Shown here: positions 1 through 7,332 of the stretch, piece by piece
How positions within the stretch are numbered: the stretch's first letter is position 1
Layout of the letters: every line of letters starts with the position of its first letter
DNA from: Pseudomonadales bacterium
GTDB lineage: Bacteria > Pseudomonadota > Gammaproteobacteria > Pseudomonadales > Ketobacteraceae
Assembly (NCBI GenBank): GCA_002708905.1
Contig: PAPM01000045.1
Span: forward strand, 1 to 60,778
Direction: 5' to 3'
Length of the DNA: 60,778 nt
The notes under the pieces: generated by a model
Databases searched by the model: none
The model's input: the letters and a program-made list of their open reading frames with translations, nothing else
What the model was told of the DNA's origin: nothing
Program-made: the position numbers and the translations under genes

Positions 1-50
1 GCGGGACCGTCCTTGTTTTTTGGCTTAAGCACCTACATTATAAGGGTTAA

Positions 51-224
51 ACGGTTCCGCCTCCTTCTTTTAGTGAAATATCCGGGCTAGGCTTGGCGTT
101 GGTCAAAGAGCTGGTGGAATTGCACTCGGGTGTCGTGACTGTGTCGAGCCAGCTTGGCAAGGGGACAACGTTTTCTGTGTGGTTGCCGCAGTTTAACGGG
201 GGATTTGTTGCCAGGAACGGTTAA
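51..224 (+). pseudogene. C-terminal remnant of a sensor histidine kinase
   Basis: The reading frame ending at TAA 222-224 encodes the last ATP-binding boxes of a histidine kinase: SGLGLALVKELVELHSG is a G2 box and QLGKGTTFSVWLP the closing strand of the HATPase fold. The same frame meets a stop at 48-50, before any N, G1 or F box. A neighbouring frame is open from base 1 to 87 and contains VKRFR, which might continue the protein through a frameshift near 60-65. I therefore call it a decayed gene. The window edge prevents seeing more, so an intact gene with a sequencing error is also possible. Confidence 0.5.
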
Positions 225-254
225 GTCTGGCTGAGGCGGGGTAAGAGTAAGTGA

Positions 255-300
255 TGGTCGGAGTGAGAGGATTCGAACCTCCGACCCCTGCCTCCCGAAG
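255..300. repeat. Left attachment-site repeat (truncated tRNA-Pro 3' part)
   Basis: These 46 bases are identical to 10836-10881 and correspond to the 3' end of tRNA-Pro, including the encoded CCA (read on the minus strand), T arm, variable loop and part of the anticodon arm. The identity stops at 301, inside the anticodon loop, so this copy is not a functional tRNA. It is the scar expected from integration into the 3' half of a tRNA gene. Confidence 0.9.
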
Positions 301-421
301 AATAAAAAGCAATCAATTCAGTGTTTTTCAATAGATTTCATCTAATTGCAAAAATCCATTAAAATGCAGTAAAAACAGTTATTTAGTGTGTATTCTTTGC
401 TCTGCATTGGATTCAGTTCAT

Positions 422-520
422 TTCATTGCCTTTCATCTGTTTTCACGCTATTGTTGACCCAATCGTTAACCCGGCATTGGAGAAGGGGGTCGCACCCATT
501 TTCTACGGCCCGGTTAACCC
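422..520 (+). promoter_or_regulatory. Candidate integrase arm sites and excisionase sites, left end
   Basis: Between the left att repeat and the integrase there are GTTGACCC at 453, GTTAACCC at 465 (12 bp later) and GTTAACCC at 513. The same octamer occurs as a 12-bp-spaced pair at the other end of the element (10759 and 10771). Just upstream, TTCAT/TTCAC words start at 422, 432 and 442, one helical turn apart. Known tyrosine integrases bind short arm repeats near both attachment sites and excisionases bind phased direct repeats; the assignment here is inference. The 301-541 stretch has no gene that I can support. Confidence 0.5.
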
Positions 521-541
521 AGCTTAGGAAGGGGTCACAAA

Positions 542-1831
542 TTGGCGGAGATAGAGACAAAATTCGCTTTTACCGATAGGGCCATTAAGGCACTCAAACC
601 GGCAGAGGAACGCATAGATTACCGGGATCTGGGTTGCCCTGGCCTGACGCTCCGAGTGAGCAAAACGGGCATAAAGACCTTCCGCTGGATTTATCGCGGT
701 GTTGATGGAAAGCATAAGCTGCTGACCATTGGCAAATACCCGGATGTGGGACTGGCCAAAGCCCGGGGGGTGGTGGAAGAAGAAAAGCAGCTGCTCAAGC
801 AAAAGCGCTCTTTAGGCAGTGACCAGTACCGTCATATCAAGACGGTGGCCCAACTGGCTGAAGACTTCTACGAGCTGCTGGAATCCACCAGAAAGCGACC
901 CCAGGAAGCCCGTAGAATGCTCGATCTGGATATTATCCCCAGCTTGGGAAAGCTCCCTCTATCACCGCCGCCGCATCCTCCCGTTATAGGTGCCATGATC
1001 CGCAAGATCGTTAGGCGTGGTGCACCAGTGCACGCCGGCAAGGTGTTGAACCTGGTTAAGCAGATGTTTGACCACGGCTTGGGTAATGGGCATATCAAAT
1101 TCAATCCTGCAGCCCCATTAAAGGCGGTCAGCTTGGGGGTGCAGAAGTACCAGCCAAAAGACCGAGCACTGGATAGGGAGGAAATCATCGCTTTCTGGAA
1201 AGTGCTGCCCATGGTCCCACGTATGGATCAGCGCACCAGACTTGCGTTCAAGGTGCTGCTCTTGACTGGGGTCAGGACTCAGGAATTGTTATTGGCCAAG
1301 TGGTCAGACGTGGATCTGGAAGCAGGGAAGTGGACTATTCCGGTGGAAAACCAGAAATTGACCGTCGATAGGGCCCGATCAGCAAAGCCCTTTGTTATCC
1401 CGCTGGCACCTTTCGTAGTGGCTCAATTTGATGAACTGCTGGTGCTGTCCGAGGGCTCACCATGGGTGGTAAGCAGTGACAGCTCAGAATCAGGGCACTA
1501 TGACGACAAGGTGCTGGGTCGGGCTCTTCGCCGTATATTCGAGAAAGAGATTACCCTAGCCAATGGACGAAAAGAGCCGCTTTTGAATATCGAGCGGTTC
1601 ACCCCTCACGATCTGCGCCGGACCATGAGAACCCACTTGGGGGAAACCCTGAACATTGAGCCCCATATCGCTGAAAGGTGCCTGAATCACAGCATGGGTA
1701 AGCTGACGCAGACATACGACACAGGGAGATATTATGCGCAGCGTGAAGAGGCAATGACGCGTTGGGCAGAATTCGTCGAGCTGGCAGTAGAGCCGGTGAC
1801 CAACATCACACAGTTTACAAAGCGGGCATGA
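542..1831 (+). CDS. int: P4-type tyrosine site-specific integrase
   Basis: This 429-aa protein catalyses integration and excision of the element at the tRNA-Pro site. The N-terminal ~90 residues match the DUF4102 arm-binding domain (GCPGLTLRVSKTGIKTF, then LTIGKYPDVGLAKAR). A central SAM-like core-binding domain follows. The C-terminal catalytic domain shows R245 in LTGVRTQELL, H356 and R359 in HDLRR, and the nucleophile Y392 in TQTYD, so the active site looks complete. Length is usual for the family (about 400-430 aa). The start is TTG at 542, chosen because AGGAAGGGG lies about 7 bases upstream and no better ATG exists. The gene sits 241 bp inside the left att repeat and reads into the element. 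Confidence 0.95.
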   Translation: MAEIETKFAFTDRAIKALKPAEERIDYRDLGCPGLTLRVSKTGIKTFRWIYRGVDGKHKLLTIGKYPDVGLAKARGVVEEEKQLLKQKRSLGSDQYRHIKTVAQLAEDFYELLESTRKRPQEARRMLDLDIIPSLGKLPLSPPPHPPVIGAMIRKIVRRGAPVHAGKVLNLVKQMFDHGLGNGHIKFNPAAPLKAVSLGVQKYQPKDRALDREEIIAFWKVLPMVPRMDQRTRLAFKVLLLTGVRTQELLLAKWSDVDLEAGKWTIPVENQKLTVDRARSAKPFVIPLAPFVVAQFDELLVLSEGSPWVVSSDSSESGHYDDKVLGRALRRIFEKEITLANGRKEPLLNIERFTPHDLRRTMRTHLGETLNIEPHIAERCLNHSMGKLTQTYDTGRYYAQREEAMTRWAEFVELAVEPVTNITQFTKRA

Positions 1832-1889
1832 CTGGTGCAGCCACACCAGCCAGCCCTAACCACAAACAGCCTACACAGGAGGCTACCTT

Positions 1890-2228
1890 ATGGCTGATCA
1901 AAATAGTAACACATTGACAATCACTACCGAACCAAACGAGTTCTATGCTCCTGAATGCTTCTTTGGTGTCATACCTGATGCGCCAGCGCTGCAGGAGGGA
2001 GTTCTAGGCATTCACCTGCAAAGAGTTGAATGCCTAATCCTCGCAGCCAAAGACATGTTTGAGAGCAACCAAAAGGTTACTGGATACGTTCTATTAGAGA
2101 CTGCCCTCAATGTTCTAGACCAAGTTAACTCGCTTGTGATCCATGACGAACGAGTTAGGAAACAGACAGAAGGCAGCATGAATGACCAACATCCAACAAT
2201 TGAAGCCGAAGAGGGGCTCACACAATGA
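1890..2228 (+). CDS. Small acidic protein of unknown function
   Basis: A 112-aa protein with a good ribosome site (AGGAGG at 1877-1882, 7 bases before ATG). I do not recognise the family. The middle (about residues 40-85, LQRVECLILAAKDMFES then TGYVLLETALNVLDQV) looks amphipathic and helical; the rest is polar and acidic. There is no signal peptide or membrane segment. Its stop overlaps the next start by 4 bases (ATGA), so the two are translationally coupled. Position just after int suggests an accessory or regulatory role, which is only inference. Confidence 0.7.
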   Translation: MADQNSNTLTITTEPNEFYAPECFFGVIPDAPALQEGVLGIHLQRVECLILAAKDMFESNQKVTGYVLLETALNVLDQVNSLVIHDERVRKQTEGSMNDQHPTIEAEEGLTQ

Positions 2229-2461
2229 AAACCCAAACCAAAACAGTCGAAATGAAAAGCGGTGATTCTTTCTACTTTGTCCAAAAGGACAATGCACCCG
2301 GCTCGAAGATCGCTAAAGAAATACTGTCTGAAAGTGCAATTAACGAAGAGATTGTTGAACATTGGCTTGAAGAAATTCAAGCTGAAGAACCGGAAGCATA
2401 TATCGTTAAAACTGTTCTGTTTCGTGGTGGTGAAGTCACTGTTCATGTACCAGCGATTTAA
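2225..2461 (+). CDS. Small acidic protein of unknown function
   Basis: A 78-aa protein that overlaps the preceding gene by 4 bases (ATGA at 2225). The sequence is acidic in its second half (EEIVEHWLEEIQAEEPEAY) and ends with a likely beta hairpin (VLFRGGEVTVHVPAI). No motif is recognised. A terminator-like hairpin follows at 2475, so the 1890-2461 pair appears to be its own two-gene unit, possibly expressed with int. A toxin-antitoxin pair is conceivable from size and coupling alone, but no toxin fold can be named. Confidence 0.65.
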   Translation: MKTQTKTVEMKSGDSFYFVQKDNAPGSKIAKEILSESAINEEIVEHWLEEIQAEEPEAYIVKTVLFRGGEVTVHVPAI

Positions 2462-2474
2462 CTAAACCAACCCG

Positions 2475-2504
2475 CCCCAGGCTGCCCGTGTGGCTTGGGG
2501 TTTT
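2475..2504 (+). terminator. Rho-independent terminator after the two small genes
   Basis: CCCCAGGC and GCTTGGGG form an imperfect stem directly followed by TTTTC. It lies 14 bases after the stop at 2461. It also contains the GTG at 2488 that could extend the next gene, which argues that gene starts downstream at ATG 2518. Confidence 0.6.
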
Positions 2505-2517
2505 CTGTCGGTATCCC

Positions 2518-3387
2518 ATGAAATACCCGTACCCAATCAAGAACTGGCGCCAAAGTGATGAATACCCAACTGGCGGTAATGAGCTTAATGCCGATGAGTG
2601 GGCGTGGGAATTCACTCGAAGGAATCCTGATTACCAACAGCACTGGGACATATTCAAAAATCTACCTAACTCAAGTCCAGAAGTGGGAGTTAAAAATGGT
2701 AAATGGAAAGGGGATCCTTGGCTTAAGCAAGTTCTCGAAAACTACCATGGGTATGTTAGCCCCCCAGCTTTGAGAGGTGAGACCTACGAGCAGTATATTG
2801 AGCGTAACTCTGAGATCGAGTACTGTGTGGAGTCCTATCAAGACTTTTTTATCCGTAAATTTGGTGCTCATCCAACTGATCCTCAAGAAAGCAATCCTGA
2901 GTATGTTTTTGTACCTGAGTGTATGTCGGAGAACTATGAAGAGTATCCTAGGGAAATACACCTCCCCAGCAAATACGGCTTAGTTGCTCACCCCAAGACC
3001 ACTGATGAATTTGCAGATAAAGATGGATTTCTACATCAGTTTATTGACCTTGAAAACTTTGAGGTGCCTGTGGTTTTGGCTTTTGATCTTGGGAAAGAAA
3101 TTGGCCCTCAACTTAAGTTGGCCGAAGAAATATTAAAAAGCTATGAGCTAGCTCGAAAGGAATTTGGAAATCCAATCAAAAAGACCAGAACCCGCCGCCA
3201 AGAAGCTAATTTCGGCATGTATCTCAGAATTTTGGATGCGCGTGCAGTTGATGAGGACTGGGAAGCCATTGCCGCAGCGCTGTATCCACATGAAGACAAT
3301 GGTTACCCGAACTTCAGGGTGACCAAAAAACTAAAGAAAAATTTCAAAACAGCTATGCAGTACACCGCATGGTTTCCGCGAAACTAA
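2518..3387 (+). CDS. DUF6499-like regulator/replication-associated protein
   Basis: A 289-aa protein starting at ATG 2518; an upstream in-frame GTG (2488) falls inside a terminator hairpin and is unlikely. Near the N-terminus, DEWAWEFTRRNPDYQ matches the signature of the DUF6499 'transcriptional regulator' domain common in mobile elements. The C-terminal 60 residues (ILDARAVDEDWEAIAAALYP, then YPNFRVTKKLKKNFKTAM) resemble the DUF2285-type DNA-binding segment of the same proteins. The middle is variable. A role in replication or transcription of the element is inferred from the family and from the adjacent alpA-primase operon. The name comes from remembered motifs, not a search. Confidence 0.6.
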   Translation: MKYPYPIKNWRQSDEYPTGGNELNADEWAWEFTRRNPDYQQHWDIFKNLPNSSPEVGVKNGKWKGDPWLKQVLENYHGYVSPPALRGETYEQYIERNSEIEYCVESYQDFFIRKFGAHPTDPQESNPEYVFVPECMSENYEEYPREIHLPSKYGLVAHPKTTDEFADKDGFLHQFIDLENFEVPVVLAFDLGKEIGPQLKLAEEILKSYELARKEFGNPIKKTRTRRQEANFGMYLRILDARAVDEDWEAIAAALYPHEDNGYPNFRVTKKLKKNFKTAMQYTAWFPRN

Positions 3388-3389
3388 CA

Positions 3390-3422
3390 AGGAACTTATA
3401 ACTACACCCCTTATAAGTTCCT
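3390..3422 (+). terminator. Perfect 12-bp hairpin after the DUF6499 gene
   Basis: AGGAACTTATAA at 3390-3401 pairs perfectly with 3411-3422 around a 9-base loop and is followed by ATTTTGTT. It starts 2 bases after the stop, so it most likely terminates that gene. The A/T-rich symmetric stem could equally be an operator for the divergent or downstream promoter. Confidence 0.55.
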
Positions 3423-3450
3423 ATTTTGTTCGTTCGTAGCCATACAGACT

Positions 3451-3482
3451 TTGCACCTGTAACCCATAGCAAGCAGGTGCAA
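3451..3482 (+). promoter_or_regulatory. 9-bp inverted repeat over the alpA ribosome site
   Basis: TTGCACCTG (3451-3459) is perfectly complementary to CAGGTGCAA (3474-3482), with a 14-base loop, ending 4 bases before the ATG at 3487. The only Shine-Dalgarno-like bases (AGGTG, 3475-3479) are inside the 3' arm. In RNA the hairpin would hide the ribosome site; in DNA it could be a palindromic operator. Confidence 0.5.
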
Positions 3483-3486
3483 GCGA

Positions 3487-3708
3487 ATGACCCCAGAAGC
3501 AACGAGTATCCCCTCCCAAGCTCCCATTAATGATGAGCGGCTCTATACCATTAACGAATCAAAGCAGTATATCCCTGTTTCTGATGTCACATTCTGGCGT
3601 TGGGAAAAGAAAGGCTTGATTCAGTTCGTCAAGATTGGTGCTTCCAAGTTTCTTCCTGGTAGCACGCTCCGAAAGCTGGTTACTGAAGGGGCGGGGGGTG
3701 CCGCCTAA
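3487..3708 (+). CDS. alpA: AlpA-like helix-turn-helix regulator
   Basis: A 73-aa protein of the AlpA / excisionase (MerR-like winged helix) family: LYTINESKQYIPVSDVTFWRWEKKGLIQFVKIGASKFLPGSTLRKLV has the layout of an HTH followed by a wing. AlpA proteins act as excisionase or as activator of satellite genes in P4-like elements and Gram-negative PICIs. The stop overlaps the next start (TAATG at 3706-3710), so it heads a tightly coupled operon with the primase. A hairpin covers its ribosome site. Which of the two AlpA roles applies cannot be told from sequence. Confidence 0.8.
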   Translation: MTPEATSIPSQAPINDERLYTINESKQYIPVSDVTFWRWEKKGLIQFVKIGASKFLPGSTLRKLVTEGAGGAA

Positions 3709-4691
3709 TGAGCCAGACAAAGAAAAGCCCCGTATCAGCGGCAACTGATCGAGGCTCCAAATCAAATCAAATTCAACGCCAGCACTATAACACCAACGAT
3801 GCACTAGACCAATTCCGTTCAGTGGTAACTATTGCCGGAATCTTGCTACCTGATCACCTCCCCACTGGTGAAATTATCCGTTGTGACGTACAAGGCAAGA
3901 AACCCGGCAATAAGGCCGCCAGCGTATGCCTGCACCTGGATGGATGGCCCGCCGGTTGGTTTGAAAATTTCACTGATGGGCTGGGGCCCAGAAAGTGGCG
4001 CTACTCTCCCGATGGCTCTACACCTCCCCCTATCGACTTTGATTACAGAGCCCATGAAGTAAAGCTGAAAGTCCAACGGGAACGCCTGGAAAAAGCCCGC
4101 CAACACAAACAGGAACAGGCCTCCCAGAAAGCCCGTTATCAATATGGTGGAGCAACTGACAACGTTAACCACCCCTACCTTACCCAAAAGCAGATCCAGC
4201 ACCACGGATGCCGCCAGAGCGGTGAAGTATTGCTGATCCCCATAATCAACACCGACCTGAAATTGGTGAACCTGCAGCGCATCTATCCCGATGGTAGCAA
4301 GCGCTTTTTACCGGGTGGACAGATCAAGGGCTGCTTTTCCCCAATAGGGCGGGTTAATCCATTGGGCGTCATATACGTGTGCGAAGGCTTCGCCACCGGG
4401 GCCAGCATTCACGAATCAACAGGCAACCCTGTCGCCTGTGCAATGAACGCCGGAAATCTGCTACCGGTAGCCTCCTACGTTCGCACTACGTACCCAAGGG
4501 CAACCATTGTGATCGCCGGTGACGATGACAAGAACACGCCCAACAACCCAGGACGGACAAAGGCGAATGAAACCGCCGCCGCCATTAATGGCCTGGTGAC
4601 TTTTCCGGAATTCTGCTGCCCGGATTGTTCCTGTACTGATTTTAATGACGTGGCGTTATGCCGCTCCCGCAATAACGGGGGTGGCTCATGA
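3708..4691 (+). CDS. Toprim-domain primase of the element
   Basis: A 327-aa protein of the phage/plasmid primase type. Residues about 110-160 are a charged helical linker. From about residue 215 a Toprim fold is visible: YVCEGFATGASIHESTG carries the conserved glutamate and IAGDDDKNTPNNPGRTKANE carries the DxD-type acidic cluster that bind metal. The N-terminus has no clear zinc finger, but the C-terminus ends in a Cys-rich CCPDCSCTD. It overlaps its neighbours on both sides (TAATG and ATGA), and precedes the DUF927 helicase-like gene. In P4 these activities are fused in the alpha protein; here they are split. Confidence 0.8.
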   Translation: MSQTKKSPVSAATDRGSKSNQIQRQHYNTNDALDQFRSVVTIAGILLPDHLPTGEIIRCDVQGKKPGNKAASVCLHLDGWPAGWFENFTDGLGPRKWRYSPDGSTPPPIDFDYRAHEVKLKVQRERLEKARQHKQEQASQKARYQYGGATDNVNHPYLTQKQIQHHGCRQSGEVLLIPIINTDLKLVNLQRIYPDGSKRFLPGGQIKGCFSPIGRVNPLGVIYVCEGFATGASIHESTGNPVACAMNAGNLLPVASYVRTTYPRATIVIAGDDDKNTPNNPGRTKANETAAAINGLVTFPEFCCPDCSCTDFNDVALCRSRNNGGGS

Positions 4692-6529
4692 CCCACATAT
4701 CCAACCAAGGAAAAACCAGTGTAACCGGTGAAACTGATGTAACCGCCACGAATGACGGGGGCTGCAGCGATTACACCGCGAAAAGTAACCGGGTAACCAA
4801 GGTAACCGGGGCCGATATTGTGCCCCCTGCAGTCATGCCTGACGTTGAAAGGCCTTGTTATTTCGTGCTGGAAAGCAACGCCAAAACCAAAAAGGGTGAA
4901 TACCGCAAAGCCGGTGTGTATTACCTGTCTTCCGATGTGGTGGACGGGGTGAAGGTGGATATTGATGAATGGTATTGCGGCCCCCTTTTGGTGGATGCCA
5001 TTACCCGCAACGGAGATCAAAACAGCGACTATGGCCGCCTGCTGAGATTCAAAAATCTTGATGGCCATTGGATCACATGGGCCATGCCAGCCTGGATGAT
5101 GGCAGGCCGCAACGATCCTATTCTGGCTGAACTGCTCAACCAAGGCTTGGAGATCAGCCACCACCACCGGGCCAAGGTTATACAGTACCTGGCCAGCCGA
5201 CACCCCAAGGAACGGGTTATAGCGGCCACATCCACTGGCTGGGTTAATCCAAGCCTGTTCATTATGCCCGGTAAAAACATTGGCGAAGGCAACGCCGTTT
5301 TTCAAAGCGACTCACCCGCCGCCGATGATTACGGGCAGAAAGGGACGCTCAAAGGCTGGCAGGCTTCATTGGGTAGATACTGCGAGGGAAACCCACTTCT
5401 GATGTTGGCTGTGTGCGCATCCCTGGCAGGGCCGTTGTTGTTTCATGTTCGCCGTAGCGGTGGCGGCATTAACTTCTATGGTAAAAGCAGCACCGGCAAA
5501 ACCTCTGCCATTGAAGCTGCCAGCGCCACATGGGGCAACCCGGAGACCTTCAAGAAAACGTGGCGGGCTACTTCGAACGGGCTGGAAGGCATAGCTGCCC
5601 AGCACAACGATACTACCCTGATTCTGGATGAGCTTGGCCAGAGCTCCCCGTTTGACGTGGGAAACACAGTTTACATGGTCGATCAAGGCACCGGAAAAAC
5701 TCGGGCTAATCGATCTGGAGCTACCCGAAAGGCAAAGCGCTGGCGTGTGGTGTTGTTATCAAGCGGTGAAATCAAACTCACTACCCACATGCAGGAAGCC
5801 GGGAAACGGGCAAAAGCAGGCCAAGAAATACGCCTATTAGACGTGGCCGCCAATCGCACCTACGGCGCATGGGATCACCTGCACGGGCTACCCGATGGCC
5901 GTACATTTTCCGATACCATCCAAAAAGCCGCCCGCCAACACTATGGGCATGCCGGACCAGTCTTCATTGAAAAACTGATCCAATCAGGTGAAGCCGATCA
6001 ACTGGACACTGCTCTCGCCGCCATTACCGAACAATTCCCCGCAACCACCGGGCAGGAATGCAGAGCCGCCGAACGCTTCGCATTGGCAGCCCTGGCGGGT
6101 GAACTGGCTATTGAATGGGAAATCTTGCCCACTGCCCCAGGCTCCGCCCTTGAGCACATCAAAAGCCTATACCTTGAATGGGCTGCAGAGCGTGGAACCG
6201 GTCCCGCTGAAGATACCCACATCATGCAATCAATCACTGAATTCGTAGAGCGCAATGGTGATGCGTTATTCAGTGAAGTGAACGACTTTGAAAAACCAGT
6301 GCGCGACCGCGCCGGATGGTGGAAAGACTGCGATCAAGGCAGGGTTTGGTACTTCACCAGTGAAGGCCTGAAGCGTGCCACCACCGGGCATGAAATCAAG
6401 CATGTCTTGGATGCCCTGGACTCAGCAGGTTGGATTGCAGAGAGAACCGCAGACGGTAAACGCCGCAAAGTGATGAAGATTGGCGGGCGAACATTAAGCC
6501 TTTACGCAATCAATGCGGGGGTGAACTAA
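4688..6529 (+). CDS. DUF927-domain replication ATPase/helicase-like protein
   Basis: A 613-aa protein of the DUF927 family, usually found beside a Toprim primase in satellites and plasmids. A P-loop, FYGKSSTGKTSAIEAA (around residues 262-277), and a Walker B strand, TTLILDELGQ, are clear. The C-terminal third (LEHIKSLYLEWAAERG onwards) looks like a wedge or winged-helix region. The N-terminal ~45 residues are low-complexity and rich in V-T pairs because the DNA there carries GTAACC repeats (4721-4807). It overlaps both neighbours by ATGA or TAATG. The likely job is unwinding at the element's origin; helicase activity is inferred from family and context. Confidence 0.8.
   Translation: MTHISNQGKTSVTGETDVTATNDGGCSDYTAKSNRVTKVTGADIVPPAVMPDVERPCYFVLESNAKTKKGEYRKAGVYYLSSDVVDGVKVDIDEWYCGPLLVDAITRNGDQNSDYGRLLRFKNLDGHWITWAMPAWMMAGRNDPILAELLNQGLEISHHHRAKVIQYLASRHPKERVIAATSTGWVNPSLFIMPGKNIGEGNAVFQSDSPAADDYGQKGTLKGWQASLGRYCEGNPLLMLAVCASLAGPLLFHVRRSGGGINFYGKSSTGKTSAIEAASATWGNPETFKKTWRATSNGLEGIAAQHNDTTLILDELGQSSPFDVGNTVYMVDQGTGKTRANRSGATRKAKRWRVVLLSSGEIKLTTHMQEAGKRAKAGQEIRLLDVAANRTYGAWDHLHGLPDGRTFSDTIQKAARQHYGHAGPVFIEKLIQSGEADQLDTALAAITEQFPATTGQECRAAERFALAALAGELAIEWEILPTAPGSALEHIKSLYLEWAAERGTGPAEDTHIMQSITEFVERNGDALFSEVNDFEKPVRDRAGWWKDCDQGRVWYFTSEGLKRATTGHEIKHVLDALDSAGWIAERTADGKRRKVMKIGGRTLSLYAINAGVN
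4721..4807 (+). repeat. GTAACC iteron-like repeats inside the DUF927 gene
   Basis: GTAACC occurs at 4721, 4739, 4785, 4793 and 4802. The last three are spaced 8 and 9 bases apart. They encode the V-T-rich N-terminus of the DUF927 protein. The reverse complement, GGTTAC, is the core of the repeats at 6565-6650 and 10606-10691. Confidence 0.6.
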
Positions 6530-6822
6530 TGGGCGCAATATCTGAAATTCTGGAACGCCTGAAAGTTACACGGGTTACCCACTGCAAAAAATTGGGTAAC
6601 CGTCTGCAGACCACGTACGGCGAGACTGTTACACGAGTTACACCAGTTACCCGCCCGGTTCGATTAGTGCTAAAGCTGCAGGTAGATGACCGCACCATTA
6701 CCGCCATTGACTGCACATCCAAAAGCCTGGATGAATCCCTGAAAAAGGAATTATACCGATGGGGACCCAGGCTGCAGGCGGTGTGGCACCAAGGACAAAA
6801 AATATATGGGGGTGAGTCATGA
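6529..6822 (+). CDS. Small protein with VTRVT repeats, unknown function
   Basis: A 97-aa protein that starts on the last base of the previous stop (TAATG at 6527-6531) and overlaps the next gene (ATGA). Residues about 12-16 (VTRVT) and 33-40 (VTRVTPVT) are direct products of 9-base-spaced GTTAC repeats in the DNA. The rest (VRLVLKLQVDDRTITAIDC, then a C-terminal amphipathic helix) looks like a small beta-alpha domain. I do not recognise the family. The odd N-terminus suggests that codon choice here is constrained by a DNA signal. Confidence 0.7.
   Translation: MGAISEILERLKVTRVTHCKKLGNRLQTTYGETVTRVTPVTRPVRLVLKLQVDDRTITAIDCTSKSLDESLKKELYRWGPRLQAVWHQGQKIYGGES
6565..6650 (+). repeat. GTTAC iteron-like repeats inside the 97-aa gene
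   Basis: GTTAC starts at 6565, 6574, 6628, 6637 and 6646, with one inverted copy (GTAAC) at 6596. Spacing is 9 bases within each run. The repeat phase matches three codons, giving V-T-R or V-T-P units in the protein. This spacing equals that of the non-coding array at 10606-10691. Confidence 0.65.
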
Positions 6823-7286
6823 CCCCCACCGAAGCCTTTTTGACTGCGCTGCAGCAACTGGAGAACAGCGAACAATTAACCCCAGATATAGCCCAATGGC
6901 TGGCCCAAGGATTCAGGTCCTTTGTGAGTGGTGAGCCCTCCCTGGAAAAAGCCTTGCTTGTGGATGGGGGCGCCGGTGGTGCCCACTTCCGCTTAAACCG
7001 GGTGATTGCCCAGGCCGAACAAAACGCCCTGATTCACTACCTTGCCCGCGAATTGAAACCAACCTACCAAGGCAGCACCAACGCACTGGCCCGACTAATA
7101 GCCGCAGGCCTGAGCGATCCTGACGCCGCCGACGATTGGCCCCGCAAAGCCCAGCGCATTTTGGCAACGATCCAGAACAACCACCCAGGCTGCCCGAAGT
7201 CAGGAAAACAGATCTACAGGATTCTAAAGCGGGAAACCGCAGCCCACCGGATGGACATCAACGCGCCGGTATATGTCCCTGACTGA
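6819..7286 (+). CDS. Conserved-looking satellite protein of unknown function
   Basis: A 155-aa, probably mostly helical, soluble protein that overlaps the preceding gene by 4 bases. The centre, RLNRVIAQAEQNALIHYLARE followed by a Gly/Ser segment and RLIAAGLSDPDAADDWPRKAQRIL, looks like a compact helical bundle; the C-terminal KSGKQIYRILKRE could contact nucleic acid. No known motif is seen. As the last member of the alpA-primase-DUF927 operon it probably takes part in replication or its control, which is inference from position only. Confidence 0.65.
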   Translation: MTPTEAFLTALQQLENSEQLTPDIAQWLAQGFRSFVSGEPSLEKALLVDGGAGGAHFRLNRVIAQAEQNALIHYLARELKPTYQGSTNALARLIAAGLSDPDAADDWPRKAQRILATIQNNHPGCPKSGKQIYRILKRETAAHRMDINAPVYVPD

Positions 7287-7332
7287 TTCGCCAATAGCCT
7301 GATACTGGCCTAACCAATATGGAGCCCACGAA

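Noticed and set aside
388-579. 63-aa frame before the integrase
   Set aside because: Overlaps the arm sites and the start of int in another frame, has no ribosome site and looks random.
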